Assembly (NCBI RefSeq): GCF_900964775.1
Contig: NC_041827.1
Location: 13,646,001-13,710,000 of the forward strand
From: Scleropages formosus
Taxonomy: Eukaryota > Chordata > Actinopteri > Osteoglossiformes > Osteoglossidae
Reading direction: 5' to 3'
DNA: 64,000 bases
Part shown: one piece after another, positions 1 to 9,639 of the stretch
How positions within the stretch are numbered: the stretch's first letter is position 1
Layout of the letters: every line of letters begins with the position of its first letter
Translations under genes and position numbers: made by a program
Notes under the pieces: model-generated
What the model was told of the DNA's origin: nothing
The model's input: the letters and a program-made list of their open reading frames with translations, nothing else
Databases searched by the model: none

Positions 1-59
1 TGGTCTTTGTGACCCTTCTGCATTCTCAAGGTCTTAGCCAGTATTTGCCGGGGCAGCAT

Positions 60-412
60 AGGGCACAGTGAATAGCGCTGCTGTCTCACAGCGCCGGGGT
101 GGTGGGAGAGGACATGACTTCGATCCTCGCTCAGCCTATGTGGAGTTTGCATGTTCTCCCCGTGTCTGTATGGGTTTCCTCTGGGTACTCTGGTTTCCTC
201 CCACACTCAAAAGACATGCTGTTCAGGTTCCCCCATGGTGTGTGAGTGACAGAGAGAGTGTGTTCCACTGATGTATGGATGAGTGACACAGTGTAAGTAG
301 TGTATCTAGCAGTGTAAGTCACCTTGGTGAATAAGGTGTGTGGGCTGATAACACTACATGGAGTTCATTGGAAGTCGCTTTGGAGAAAAGCCTCTGCTAA
401 ATAAATAAATGT
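60..412 (+). repeat. teleost SINE-like repeat with conserved 3' tail
   Basis: The segment has the head of a common fish SINE (a chest of 'gcgctgctgtctcacagc'), the conserved core 'gcatgttctccccgtgtctg', and a 3' tail reading 'gtcgctttggagaaaagcc' then 'taaataaataaatgtaa', the tail shared by fish SINEs and their partner LINEs. Family name not assigned. It is an insertion in the far upstream flank of gene A and is non-coding; short open frames across it are chance. Confidence 0.6.
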
Positions 413-1469
413 AACTTTCAATTTCATCTATTGCGAATAATAAAAAAATCCTTTAGAGGGAGCTGTTGTTATGCACAACCACGCTGCCTCAACAAAGCGA
501 TTGTTAACTTGACCAGCTCAAGGAAGTTCTTATTTTAAATCACCCTGTCTAATCTATTTAAGGCTGAAATTTTGAAAATAAGAAACAATGCATATAACAA
601 CTGTGTGCTATTAAAAAATCACAACTTTCTCACTCAATTCATGAACAACCTCATTTGCCCTTTCTTTAGAACAACCTCAGTTTATGAGGGAAGAAAAAAT
701 CAATTCCTTATTCTTCAGACTAAATAAAACAACTGCAGCATAATTTAGCTTTCATATCAAAATAGGTCCCCGGGATTGGAAAGATCAGTCTTATATTTAT
801 TAAAGGTACTGCACACACACTTTGAAAATATACTGCAGCTACGATCACAAAAAATCACAGAATTATGATTAATTCTTGTACTGAAGAACTGAATAATACA
901 CAAAAAGGTGATTACTCTGACACTGCAGCTTTTCCTGTTAATAGACTGCTGGAAAGCACATGTGCAACTGTGGCATGGTGGAAGGGGTTCCACATGGTCT
1001 TCAACAAGTAATCACAAATATTGTGCAGGTGGAGAAAACTGCATGATCACTGATCACACAGAACATCTGGTGTGGTGATACACTGTTTTACCCTGTTTTG
1101 CTCCCAGATAGGCACTGCCGGAGTCTGATGTTTCATCTCCACCTTCTTATTCTTATTCAAAGGTGACTGAACAAACCATCAAAGACCATTTCGATTGCAT
1201 AATTAGATTCTGCTCTAAGATTTATAGATGCCGAAAAGGATCTACCCCAGAGTGTTACTGTACATTACGACCGAAGTTTACTGCAGAATACCACACAAAC
1301 ACGATCCATTCCTTAGTACGCTACTGAAAGCTGCTGTAAGTTAATCCTTAACAAATGTTGTGTAAGATAATACAAACATCAAGAAATGGCCTGAAACTGT
1401 TTCACCCACAGTGCATATTTTTGAAAGCACGCTCTGTATCTTTGTATAATTGAAAAATGGTGCCTTTTC
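413..1469. other. gene-free upstream flank of gene A
   Basis: No gene or splice structure is visible. The part at about 845-1400 resembles 32240-32760 upstream of elastase relic D: both share 'aaaaaggtgatta' followed by a Ctg-rich stretch, a 'ctgctggaa' block, 'atgatcac' and a terminal 'caagataata'-like block in the same order. This marks an old duplication that included the flank as well as the gene. Confidence 0.5.
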
Positions 1470-1480
1470 AAAATATGGAC

Positions 1481-1688
1481 ACACGCACGCACGCACTTTC
1501 AGAACCGCTCGTCCCATACGGGGTCACCGGAGCCTACCCGGCAACACAGGGTGTAAGGCTGAAGGGGGAGGGGACACACCCAGGAGGGGACACCAGTCCG
1601 TCACAAGGCACCCCAAGCGGGACTCGAACCCCAGACCCACTGGAAGGCAGGACTGGGGCCCAACCCACTGCGCCACCGCACCCCCTAC
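1481..1688 (-). repeat. tRNA-derived SINE, minus strand, with target-site duplication
   Basis: Read on the minus strand it has the family layout: 'ggcgcagtggg' near the head (box A region), 'GGTTCGAGTCCC' (pol III box B), the 'ggtgccttgtgacggactgg' body, and a (TG)n tail. It is flanked by a direct repeat aaaatatggac at 1470-1480 and 1689-1699, a clear target-site duplication. About twenty copies of this family lie in the window. Confidence 0.85.
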
Positions 1689-1699
1689 AAAATATGGAC

Positions 1700-2396
1700 A
1701 TTCTTTTGTTAAATAGACGTCCTCAATTAATTGTGCCACACTTTCTTTACAAAAACAAAGTACAGTGCATACATTGGGACTATTTCTAAATAATATCAAG
1801 CAGCAATGTCTGTATGTACAAACACAGTGACATTGTTTTTCTCGCACATCAGTAAAGTGTTTTACGTCCATTACTGTAGTTCTCATACTGTAAAAAAACA
1901 TTTTCTGGCAAAGAACATTTTTGGAATAATTATTAAAGTGGGTTGTGAGGAGCAGATGACAAAACACTGAGGAAAAGGTAAACAAATTCTGTTCTGGTTT
2001 TGTCTAGACTCACGCCATATGAATGCAAATAGCTTCATAATAAATCATCATTTGCAGTTCATATTCTATCTACTTGCATACACATTTCCTTGGTGTATTG
2101 CTGCAGAAGTCAATTTTAGTTGCTGTGGACCACACAAATGTCAGTAATACCATGGACCTAGCGCACACAGAAAACACAAGCACACACTCACGGAAATACT
2201 GCCATTAGTGTAAATAAAACTGAGGGATCAAAGCATACTATAGTATATGTGAAAAACATGTGATTCCGTGCCATTTTATAATCTGGCACAGTAGAAGTGA
2301 CTGGCTGGCCTTGATCCTTTTGATAACAGTGGGAAAGAACACACCTGTTATACATTCAGCGAACGTAAGTGACAAACTAAAGTTCCCTGGACCGAA
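1700..2396. promoter_or_regulatory. upstream region of gene A with one copy of the local promoter module
   Basis: From about 2117 to 2330 the sequence follows the module seen upstream of every elastase copy here: 'gtggaccacacaaatgt', then 'aaatactg' and 'gtgtaaataaaact', 'actatagtatatgtg', and a 'ggctggcc'-type block with 'aagaacacac'. The function is unknown; it may be a diverged proximal regulatory region or simply duplicated flank. The rest shows no gene. Confidence 0.45.
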
Positions 2397-2404
2397 TATA
2401 TAAG
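2397..2404 (+). promoter_or_regulatory. TATA box of elastase gene A
   Basis: TATATAAG lies 49 bases upstream of the start codon, which places the transcription start close to 2427 and gives a short 5' leader of roughly 25 bases, typical of pancreatic zymogen genes. The block after it ('gtcagaaaatccca' then 'ctcatca') is shared by the other copies. Confidence 0.75.
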
Positions 2405-2452
2405 GGGGTCAGAAAATCCCACCTCATCATAGACTCCCGAAGGCCCACGGAC

Positions 2453-3896
2453 ATGCTGAGGTTTCTCCTGCTGAGTGCTTTTGTGGCACTGGGTAAGAAC
2501 CATCTTCTCTACAAAGATTTGCACAAGACCACATTACCATTAGGCATTATTATATCCATTGGAAAGACCTAGAGCTGCATTTTTTTCACAAAAGCAAACT
2601 AGTTCTCACATTGTCCCTGTAAGTAAGTGTCCTGTGTTTTTCTGCAGTGCTCTCTGAGCCCAAGCCAGAGCCCCGTTATGTGGAGGGAGTGGAGGATAGG
2701 GTTGTGGGGGGTACAGTTGCCCAACCCCATGCCTGGCCCTGGCAGGTACAACACACACCAGTGTTCCATGCTTCTGTCAATGTCAACGTCAACATTCTTT
2801 CCTTAAATTTTTCTCTGCCAGTTTTTCATGACTTTATTCACATTTCTGTTGCACAAGCCTTGTACTTGCTTCTGGAAATGACAGTTGAGTGAATAATTAT
2901 GGAAATGTAATATACCTCCTGCCCTGTGTCTCAGATCTCCCTTCAGTACCTGTCAGGTAGTTCCTACTACCACACATGTGGAGGTTCTCTGGTCAGGAGA
3001 GGCTGGGTGATGACAGCTGCCCACTGTGTGGACAGGTGAGTTAGGGGCCTAAGCTGGCATATCCTTTGTTTGCATGTCCTCCAAAACCATGGTCTATTTT
3101 GAAAGTAGCAAGTAGTGCAGTCTTTAGGGATGCTGGCTTGCAAACTGAAGGTCTCCAGTTTCAATCCTCATTTACTTTAAATGCCCTTGACGAAAGTGCT
3201 GATCATGAGTTGCTCCTTTAAAAATACCCTGCTGTATAAAAGGGAATATAATTGTAGCTTGTGATTATTGTAATATTGTAAGGCACCTTGAACAGAGTCT
3301 TCACCTCAGTGACAGTTTATTATAATGACTGAATTTCATATTTATATTCATTAGCAATGATGTGTGTGTGTAAAAGTAACACAGACTGTATACCCTAACA
3401 GTCTCTGTTTTCTGTACCGTACTGCTCTGTAGAACAAGGACTTGGCGAGTGGTTCTTGGCGATCACAACATCTATGTGAGTGAGGGCACAGAGCAGGTGG
3501 TCGGTGTGAGCGGTGTCTACATACACCCTAACTGGAACTCCAACAGCGTCGCCAATGGGTGAGTGAATTAGCCAGGACAGTTTTAATCTCTTAAAATTTG
3601 GGAAGTACTGTGGTACCTTTTTTTGCTTAATTACAATAAAATTAGTCATAACTCAACTCAAAATTTGCATGTTCTGTTGTCAAAACACACTGCAGAGTGA
3701 TGAAGTGGTACAGCAGTCGTTTGTGGAAGAAAGCAGTGATCAGCATTTTTCATATCCTCCTTTGCCATGAAAACTGTGCAAGCGGTCAAAATGAGATGAA
3801 TTCGGTTCTAGAGCCTGAACCGACCTACCCATGATATCCAAAAAATTATTTGTGGTAGAGAAGGCAGGTCACATGTATAAATTCTTTGTCAAAAGA

Positions 3897-3928
<32 letters not shown>

Positions 3929-5651
3929 TGTCTGAACCGCTTGTCCCATACGGGGTTGCGGGGAGCTGGAGCCTAACCCGGCAACACAGGGCACAAGGCT
4001 ACAGGGGGAGGGGACACACCCAGGACGGGACGCCAGTCCACCGCAAGGAACCCCAAGCAGGACTTGAACCCCAGACCCACCGGAGAGTAGGACCCGGTTC
4101 AACCCACTGTGCCACCGCGCCCCCCCCCTTATAAAAAGACCACAGTCCCAAAAAAAAAAAAAAAAAAACTTTAAATAGGTACCCAAAAGTGACCAAAAAA
4201 TTAGTTTATGGGGTATTTATGTGACGTGCTTTAAACGACACTAAGGTGGTTGTTATTTCGTCATCATCTGAACACCCATATGGCTCATTTGCCTCCCCTC
4301 AGGTATGATATCGCTCTTCTCCGTCTGTCCTCCGATGTCACCCTAAACTCCTACGTGCAGCTGGCTTCTCTGCCCCCATCCGGTCAGATCTTGCCCAACA
4401 ACAACCCCTGCTACATCACAGGCTGGGGCTACACCCAGAGTGAGTATAACACTTTACCTGGGTGATTTACAGCCTTATTTTTTATTGTCATGTTACCTGT
4501 TTACTGCATTCTGTGTGTTTTCGTGTGCTATATGCATGTTTGAAACGAGATTTGTTCTTACTGTGTGACACCTTAGCCATCCCTGACTGTGTCGGCCTTG
4601 GTCTCTGCAGGTGGGGGTCAGCTGTCTGCCTCTTTGAAGCAGGCGTACCTGCCTCTGGTGGACTACAGCACCTGCTCCAGGAGTGACTGGTGGGGCAGCA
4701 CTGTTAAGACCACTATGGTCTGTGCAGGGGGCAGCAGTGACTCTGGCTGCCAGGTGACTCAGCCCTTATTACTACAACATTAACAAAAGTATAAAACATA
4801 ACTTTTTTGATAAATCGAGGGAAATATTCATATCTGTAAATATTTTAAAGGTGTTAAAATTCTAGTGCTACATCTCAAACGGTTCGATTCAAGTTCTGAG
4901 GATCAAGATGAGATATCCAAAAACTTGCCTTTCGTTAACTCAAAGTCTGTTACTTTTCAGGGTGACTCCGGTGGTCCACTGAACTGTCAGGTCAACGGAC
5001 GCTACTACGTCCATGGCGTGACCAGCTTTGTGTCCTCCCTCGGCTGCAACACACTGAGGAAACCCACCGTTTTCACCCGAGTCTCGGCTTACATCGGCTG
5101 GATGGAAGGAGTGAGTACCTGTAGACTCCTACTGGCCAATCACACGGAGTCACTATTCACGAGAACCAATGAGAATTGTTTGTCTTAGAACAAGTGTACT
5201 TTTACAACTGGGGCAGTTGGTGGCACTGTGTTTTTGGCCATTGGCTTTCAAGCTGAATTTTTCTGCTTTCAATCCCCTCTTGCTGTACTAACCTGGATTG
5301 AGGTAATTGACACAATAAAGTTGAACTGGGGGCAGTTGGTATCTTAGCAGTTAAAGCTGTTGCTTTTGGATCTAAAGGTCACAGATTCAAATTCCACCTT
5401 CAGCAATAGTACCCTTGAGCAAGGTATTTGCCCTAAAAATTACCCCAGTAAAATGACCCAACTGTATAAATGGATAAATAAGTAACTTAACGTTGTGAGT
5501 CACATCAGAGAAAAGCACCAGCTAAATGAATAATTCTAAGTTAGTAGATAATTGCAAGTGGATTGTTGTTAATGTTTTTCATTGCGCATTATAATGTATG
5601 GTGTGTATGTTAATTTATGTCCTGTTTCTGTTACAGATTATGGGTTATTAA
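2453..5651 (+). CDS. cela1: elastase gene A: CELA1-type pancreatic elastase precursor, 8 exons, 269 aa
   Basis: Secreted serine protease (peptidase S1, chymotrypsin fold) that digests protein after small aliphatic residues. Coding exons, all bounded by AG/GT: 2453-2492, 2648-2745, 2935-3035, 3433-3558, 4303-4439, 4611-4753, 4961-5110 and 5637-5651. The 810-nt CDS encodes a signal peptide (about residues 1-15), a propeptide ending Asp-Arg31, and mature VVGG from 32. The triad is His76 (TAAHC), Asp124 (DIALL) and Ser218 (GDSGGP), equal to His57/Asp102/Ser195. The pocket has Ser189 ('DSGCQGDSGG'), Val216 (SFVSS) and Thr226, as in pancreatic elastase 1. The calcium loop [13 protein letters not shown] keeps acidic residues. 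The protein ends WMEGIMGY. The gene looks intact. Its intron 4 holds a SINE, and its 3' end from within exon 7 matches gene C, so it is a mosaic copy. AGTAAA at 5774-5779 may serve for polyadenylation. Confidence 0.9.
3105..3325 (+). repeat. degenerate SINE in intron 3 of gene A
   Basis: This has the 'ctggcttgcaaactgaaggtc' and 'agtttcaatcc' (degenerate box B) head, then 'gagttgctcc', 'ctgtataaaagggaat' and 'gtaaggcaccttgaa'. The 3' half recurs in intron 3 of B, E and F, so it predates those duplications. No coding potential. Confidence 0.45.
3901..4132 (-). repeat. tRNA-derived SINE in intron 4 of gene A, minus strand
   Basis: It begins with the (CA)n complement of the TG tail and ends with the complement of the 'ggcgcagtgggtt' head. 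The target-site duplication aaaagaccac stands at 3891-3900 and about 4134-4143. The insertion is absent from intron 4 of B, E and F, so it is private to A. Confidence 0.85.
5328..5532 (+). repeat. second tRNA-like SINE family in intron 7 of gene A
   Basis: It reads 'gggcagttggtatcttagc' at the head, a degenerate box B ('cacagattcaaattcca'), 'acccttgagcaaggtattt', and a tail ending 'agctaaatgaataa'. Near-identical copies are at 27946-28150 (gene C) and 63580-63785 (gene G), with related ones in the orphan terminal-exon relics of B, E and F. Confidence 0.6.
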
Positions 5652-5900
5652 AACCATGAGGTCAAGTGTCATAATGACACTCAACTGGATACTTTCTCAT
5701 CATTGCAGATATGATCCATCTTTCACAAATTTCTCTCCACTTCAGACATGTCAGATCAACTGACATACTGTATAGTAAAGTTTCTTGATCACTCTGAATG
5801 CTGTGTCCATCTGATTTGGATTTAACTTTTAGTTCCAGCAATGAAGTACAACAAAAATACACTCCAAACTAGATGCAGTTAGGGTACAATGTAATTATCA
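5652..5900 (+). other. 3' UTR and near flank of gene A
   Basis: This holds the short 3' UTR after the TAA and the stretch 'tttcttgatcactctgaa' that follows the polyadenylation region in every copy. It is almost identical to the same region after gene C. A TSD for the next SINE (taattatca) ends it. Confidence 0.5.
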
Positions 5901-6119
5901 AGGGGGGGGGGGCGGTGGCGCAGTGGGTTGGACCGCAGTCCTGCTCGCCGGTGGGTCTGGGGTTCGAGTCCCGCTTGGGGTGCCTTGTGACGGACTGGCG
6001 TCCTGTCCTGGGTGTGTCCCCTTCCCCCTGTGGCCTTACGCCCTGCGTTGCCGGGTAGGCTCCGGTTCCCCGTGACCCCGTGAGGGACGAGCGGTTCTGA
6101 AAATGTGTGTGTGTGTGTG
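5901..6119 (+). repeat. tRNA-derived SINE, plus strand
   Basis: Full-length copy with a G-run, 'ggcggtggcgcagtggg', box B 'GGTTCGAGTCCC' and a (GT)n tail. The target-site duplication taattatca is at 5892-5900 and 6120-6128. The equivalent place after gene C (about 28507) lacks it, so it inserted after the flank was duplicated. Confidence 0.85.
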
Positions 6120-6129
6120 TAATTATCAA

Positions 6130-8424
6130 CACTTTAGCTAAAAGCATGAAATATCCATCATCAGGCCTTATTCACTAGACAAAGGTCAGATCTTTAGGAA
6201 AAGGCCTCCTTAGCATTAGAAATTGTGAAATGCTGATCATTGTGTGAAACTTGTTCTAGTTTTAAATACAGCAACTCCACTTTTAACATTAAAGTCAATT
6301 TTCAAACAAAACCTAAGGTTTGCGCTTGGAAAAAAAGGCACCTGTGCCTGTGTATCATGAATTTCATGGGAATCTTAAACTCAGAAACTGAGGAAAAGAA
6401 GCAACCTGTCACACCACTGAATCACCCAACACTGATACCCTCTAAGACATGAAGCATAAACAACATCTTAAGGTGACTATTTTTTAATAAATAATAAGCT
6501 AAAAAGTAACTATCCATATAACACTGATAAGACATACTCAACTACCATTTTATAAGAGTTGCTTTAGCAAGGGGGCCACCACAGCAGCATACATCTCCAA
6601 AAGCCTCTCACCTCCAAGAACAATATGCAGTGATACTATTTTTATTTAGAAAAGTGGTCATTACTTTAATGAGTCACAGGTAGAAACCAATTAAGAGACA
6701 ACTTGGAGTTACAACTTCAAGAGACAATTTGGATGCACCACATTTCAGTTTTTCTTTTCCTTTAAACTATCAGCAAACTTATTTTGACTTTGACAATTTT
6801 CACAGTAAAAATATTGATTGGAAAAATGTATGTAAGTATAATTTGTAATCCAGGCAATGTTGATTACTCTCAAGAGGTTTGAATAGTTTTTCAAGGCCGC
6901 TTATGTTGAACATTATAGACTACAGACTGTTTTCAGTTGTATACCTTAAAATGCACCTGGAAACATCATCAGAGATGTAACCTGGGGTCTGGTGTTTCAG
7001 GTCTTTCAACATCAGACAGCCTCAAATCAGTCGCCTGACCAGAAATGATGAGGTGTACTTTAATGTTTTGGGCTGCCAATTTTACTTTAGATAAATAATT
7101 TATATTTCTGTTATTGACTTTGCACCTACCTCTGGAAATGAAGGTTGGTTAAATGAATAACTATGGAAATGGGAGGTGAATGATTTGGAGAGGTTTTGCA
7201 GAGTCTGACAACTGTATGGAGATCAGAAGATCAGTCATCCAATGATGATGATCGCTACGGCAACGAACAGACGTCATGCATTCCACAAAGGTCACAAACC
7301 ATCTAAAAGCACATTTTAATTGTTCTGAACCGCACAAATTTTATTAATATGTTAGCACAAACAAAACACATGCAAAAAACACATACATGGACAGAAATAC
7401 TGTCATGTGTAAATAAAACTGTAGTATTGCACCATACTATAGTTTATGGATAATATGTATGACTGAGTCCTCTTGCACATGGTCAGCGGTTGGCTGGGGT
7501 GGTTAGAGACTTTGGTCTTAATCCTGATGACCATTAGAGCAAAGAATTTAAATTTTTTATTAATATGCTCTCACTATAATAACACAACAAGATTGTAGTA
7601 AATTATACAGTATTGGAGGTATAACAGATATAAATTTCAGAGTAAGCCAGCCACATTAGGAAGAAAAGCAAAAAACTTCCAATCAACAAAGAAATAGTAG
7701 CTGCATACCCATCCTTCGTGTTCTAGTACGGTGACAGTGGCTCTGTGTGGACATCTCCGAACAGAGAAACCAATAAAAAAATACTACAAACATTCTGCTT
7801 CTGCAACAGTTGCTTCATTTTTTTCCAACAAATTTCCTATGTCATACACATCACATGGATGGCATGAAAACTGCACAGTATTTAAATCTTTCGGAAAAGC
7901 ACATTCTAATGTGGACCACACAAGTGTTGTTAATGTCATGAATCTAGACCGTACAAAAACATGGAAACACAAACACACACACAACTGGGTCATGCAAAAA
8001 ATGCATTATTGCTGCTTCTGCAGCTCTCCTGTTTGTACATATTGTTCAGTGCTCTACATCATTCCAGTGAAATGAGTGCTCTTCACAATAAAGTGAAACT
8101 GAAATTACTCTTGAAAAATATGCTGCTACATAAACAAGAACATACTTGTAGCTTGCCATTCTAAAAAATTGAAAATGTAAGAATTCTCAAAGGAAAGTCT
8201 TAGCTAAGCAATAGTAAATAATCATAACTGAAATTCATAGTTACATTCGTTAGAAGTGATATGTGTGTGTAAAACAGCCTGTACACTCGCATTGCTACAA
8301 AAAAACACCTTAATTTCTGTGATCCACACAAGTATTGTTAATATCCTGGATATAGCACATGCACAATGAATGAAATACCCTGCTTTGTATAAATAAAACT
8401 GTGATATTACAGTGCAACCATCAT
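6130..8424. other. gene-free 3' flank of A, duplicated after gene C
   Basis: No gene is visible. The segment matches 28510-31045 in order and mostly in sequence, apart from a private SINE at 29815 in the other copy. It includes three diverged copies of the promoter-like module near 7300-7530, 7850-8100 and 8270-8420 (shared motifs 'gtggaccacacaagtgttgtta' and 'taaataaaactgtgatatta'). Open frames here are short and unsupported. Confidence 0.6.
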
Positions 8425-8870
8425 ACAACAGCGAAAGAATACAATTTTTTTTTTAAACTCCCTCAATGAAATCCTATTCCCGCAGGTTGACCGGAAGCAA
8501 ATGGATTGAGATTTTGTAGTTGTTTGGGACAATGTGCCATTCCATCGTTCGGTGCTGGTGCGTGAGTGGTTTGAGCATCATCCACATTTCAGGGTGGTGT
8601 TCCTTCCACCATATTCTCATTTCCTGAATCCAGTTGAGGAGTTCTTCTCCTGTTGGAGATGGAAAATGTATGATCGCAACCCTTACAGCCAAGTAAGTCT
8701 TCTTCAAGCAATGGAAGAGGCCTGTGGAGATATTGAGGCCGAAGCTTGTCAAGCATGGATTCAACATTCATGGCGTTTTTCCCACGATGCATGGCTCGCG
8801 AGAATATATGTTGTGAGGTAGACGAAATTCTCTGGCCAGATGTGAATGAAAGGCATGATCAATGAAGTTC
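8425..8870 (+). mobile_element. IS630/Tc1-type transposase relic, C-terminal half
   Basis: A frame from about 8510 to 8820 encodes VVWDNVPFHRS (second catalytic Asp), 'LPPYSHFLNPVEEFF' (catalytic Glu about 35 residues on) and an Ala/Glu-rich tail '[17 protein letters not shown]'. These are DDE motifs of the IS630-Tc1-mariner superfamily. The N-terminal domain is missing and a TGA replaces Arg of 'MDRDFVVVW', so it is dead. A fuller copy is at 42196-43430. Confidence 0.75.
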
Positions 8871-8916
8871 AGTGATTGCAGTGCAAATATGTATATATAT
8901 ATGTTTTTTCTGAAAG

Positions 8917-9134
8917 AGGGGTGTGGTGGCGCAGTGGCGCAGTGGGTTTGACCGGGTCCTGCTCTCCAGTGGGTCTGGGGTTCGAGTCCCGCTTGGGGTG
9001 CCTTGCGACGGACTGGCGTCCCCTCCTAGGTGTGTCCCCTTCCCCTCCGGCCTTACGCCCTGTGTTGTCGGGTAGGCTCCGTTTCCCCCGTGACCCTGTA
9101 TGGGACGAGCGGTTCTGAAAATGTGTGTGTGTGA
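8917..9134 (+). repeat. tRNA-derived SINE with a duplicated head
   Basis: Family member with box B 'GGTTCGAGTCCC' and a (GT)n tail. Its head contains 'ggcgcagt' twice in a row, a private mark shared only with the copy at 43463-43682, which shows that the two belong to the same duplicated block. Confidence 0.8.
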
Positions 9135-9149
9135 AAACAAGTGAGAAAA

Positions 9150-9430
9150 ATTGTAATATGGATTTTACATGCGCGTGCACACACACACACAAAAATACTG
9201 TGTTTTGTGCAAATAAAACCATGCTATAGTATGTATGTAAGAAATGTGAGTCCTCTAACATACTTGCACATGGGCAGTAGTTGATTTGACCAGTCGAACC
9301 AGTTGACTTGAAAAGAGCTAAAAAATAGAACACACATGACAAACATTCCACAGATATTACAAGCTACCCATGTATAGAGTTCCCAGAATCAAACAGATCA
9401 GTCAATGAGGAAACCACACCTTGCTGGGTT
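9150..9430 (+). promoter_or_regulatory. orphan copy of the elastase promoter module
   Basis: The order of blocks matches the true promoter of gene B at 12480-12740: 'ttgtgcaaataaaacca', 'gagtcctctaacatacttgc', 'gaaccagttgac', 'acattccacagatattacaag', then a decayed TATA region 'ctacccatgtatagag' and 'atcaaac'. No elastase exon follows; a LINE lies downstream instead. Sister copies are near 20870, 43730 and 56515. Confidence 0.55.
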
Positions 9431-9639
9431 TGGACTGGCAAAGAAGAGCACACAGGCAGCAATTCAGCAAAAACATTTATTGGAACACTGGTGCACAGGG
9501 AAATGATGCTGTGAGTCAAAAGACACATTGTCCACAAGAACGTGCAGCTGCAACTAACCCTCCCAGCCTGAAACGAAACAGAAAGAAAACAACATTCCTC
9601 CAGCACCATAGTGCTACATAAGAGAACAATATCTTATAA

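Noticed and set aside
2453-5651. Trypsin or chymotrypsin assignment for the array
   Set aside because: Residue 189 is Ser, not Asp as in trypsin; Val216 and Thr226 with WVMTAAHC and 'DWWGSTVK' fit elastase 1. Chymotrypsin has Gly at 216 and 226.
5901-6119. tRNA genes suggested by GGTTCGAGTCCC boxes
   Set aside because: The boxes lie in SINEs with long non-tRNA bodies, (TG)n tails and target duplications; no full cloverleaf was found.
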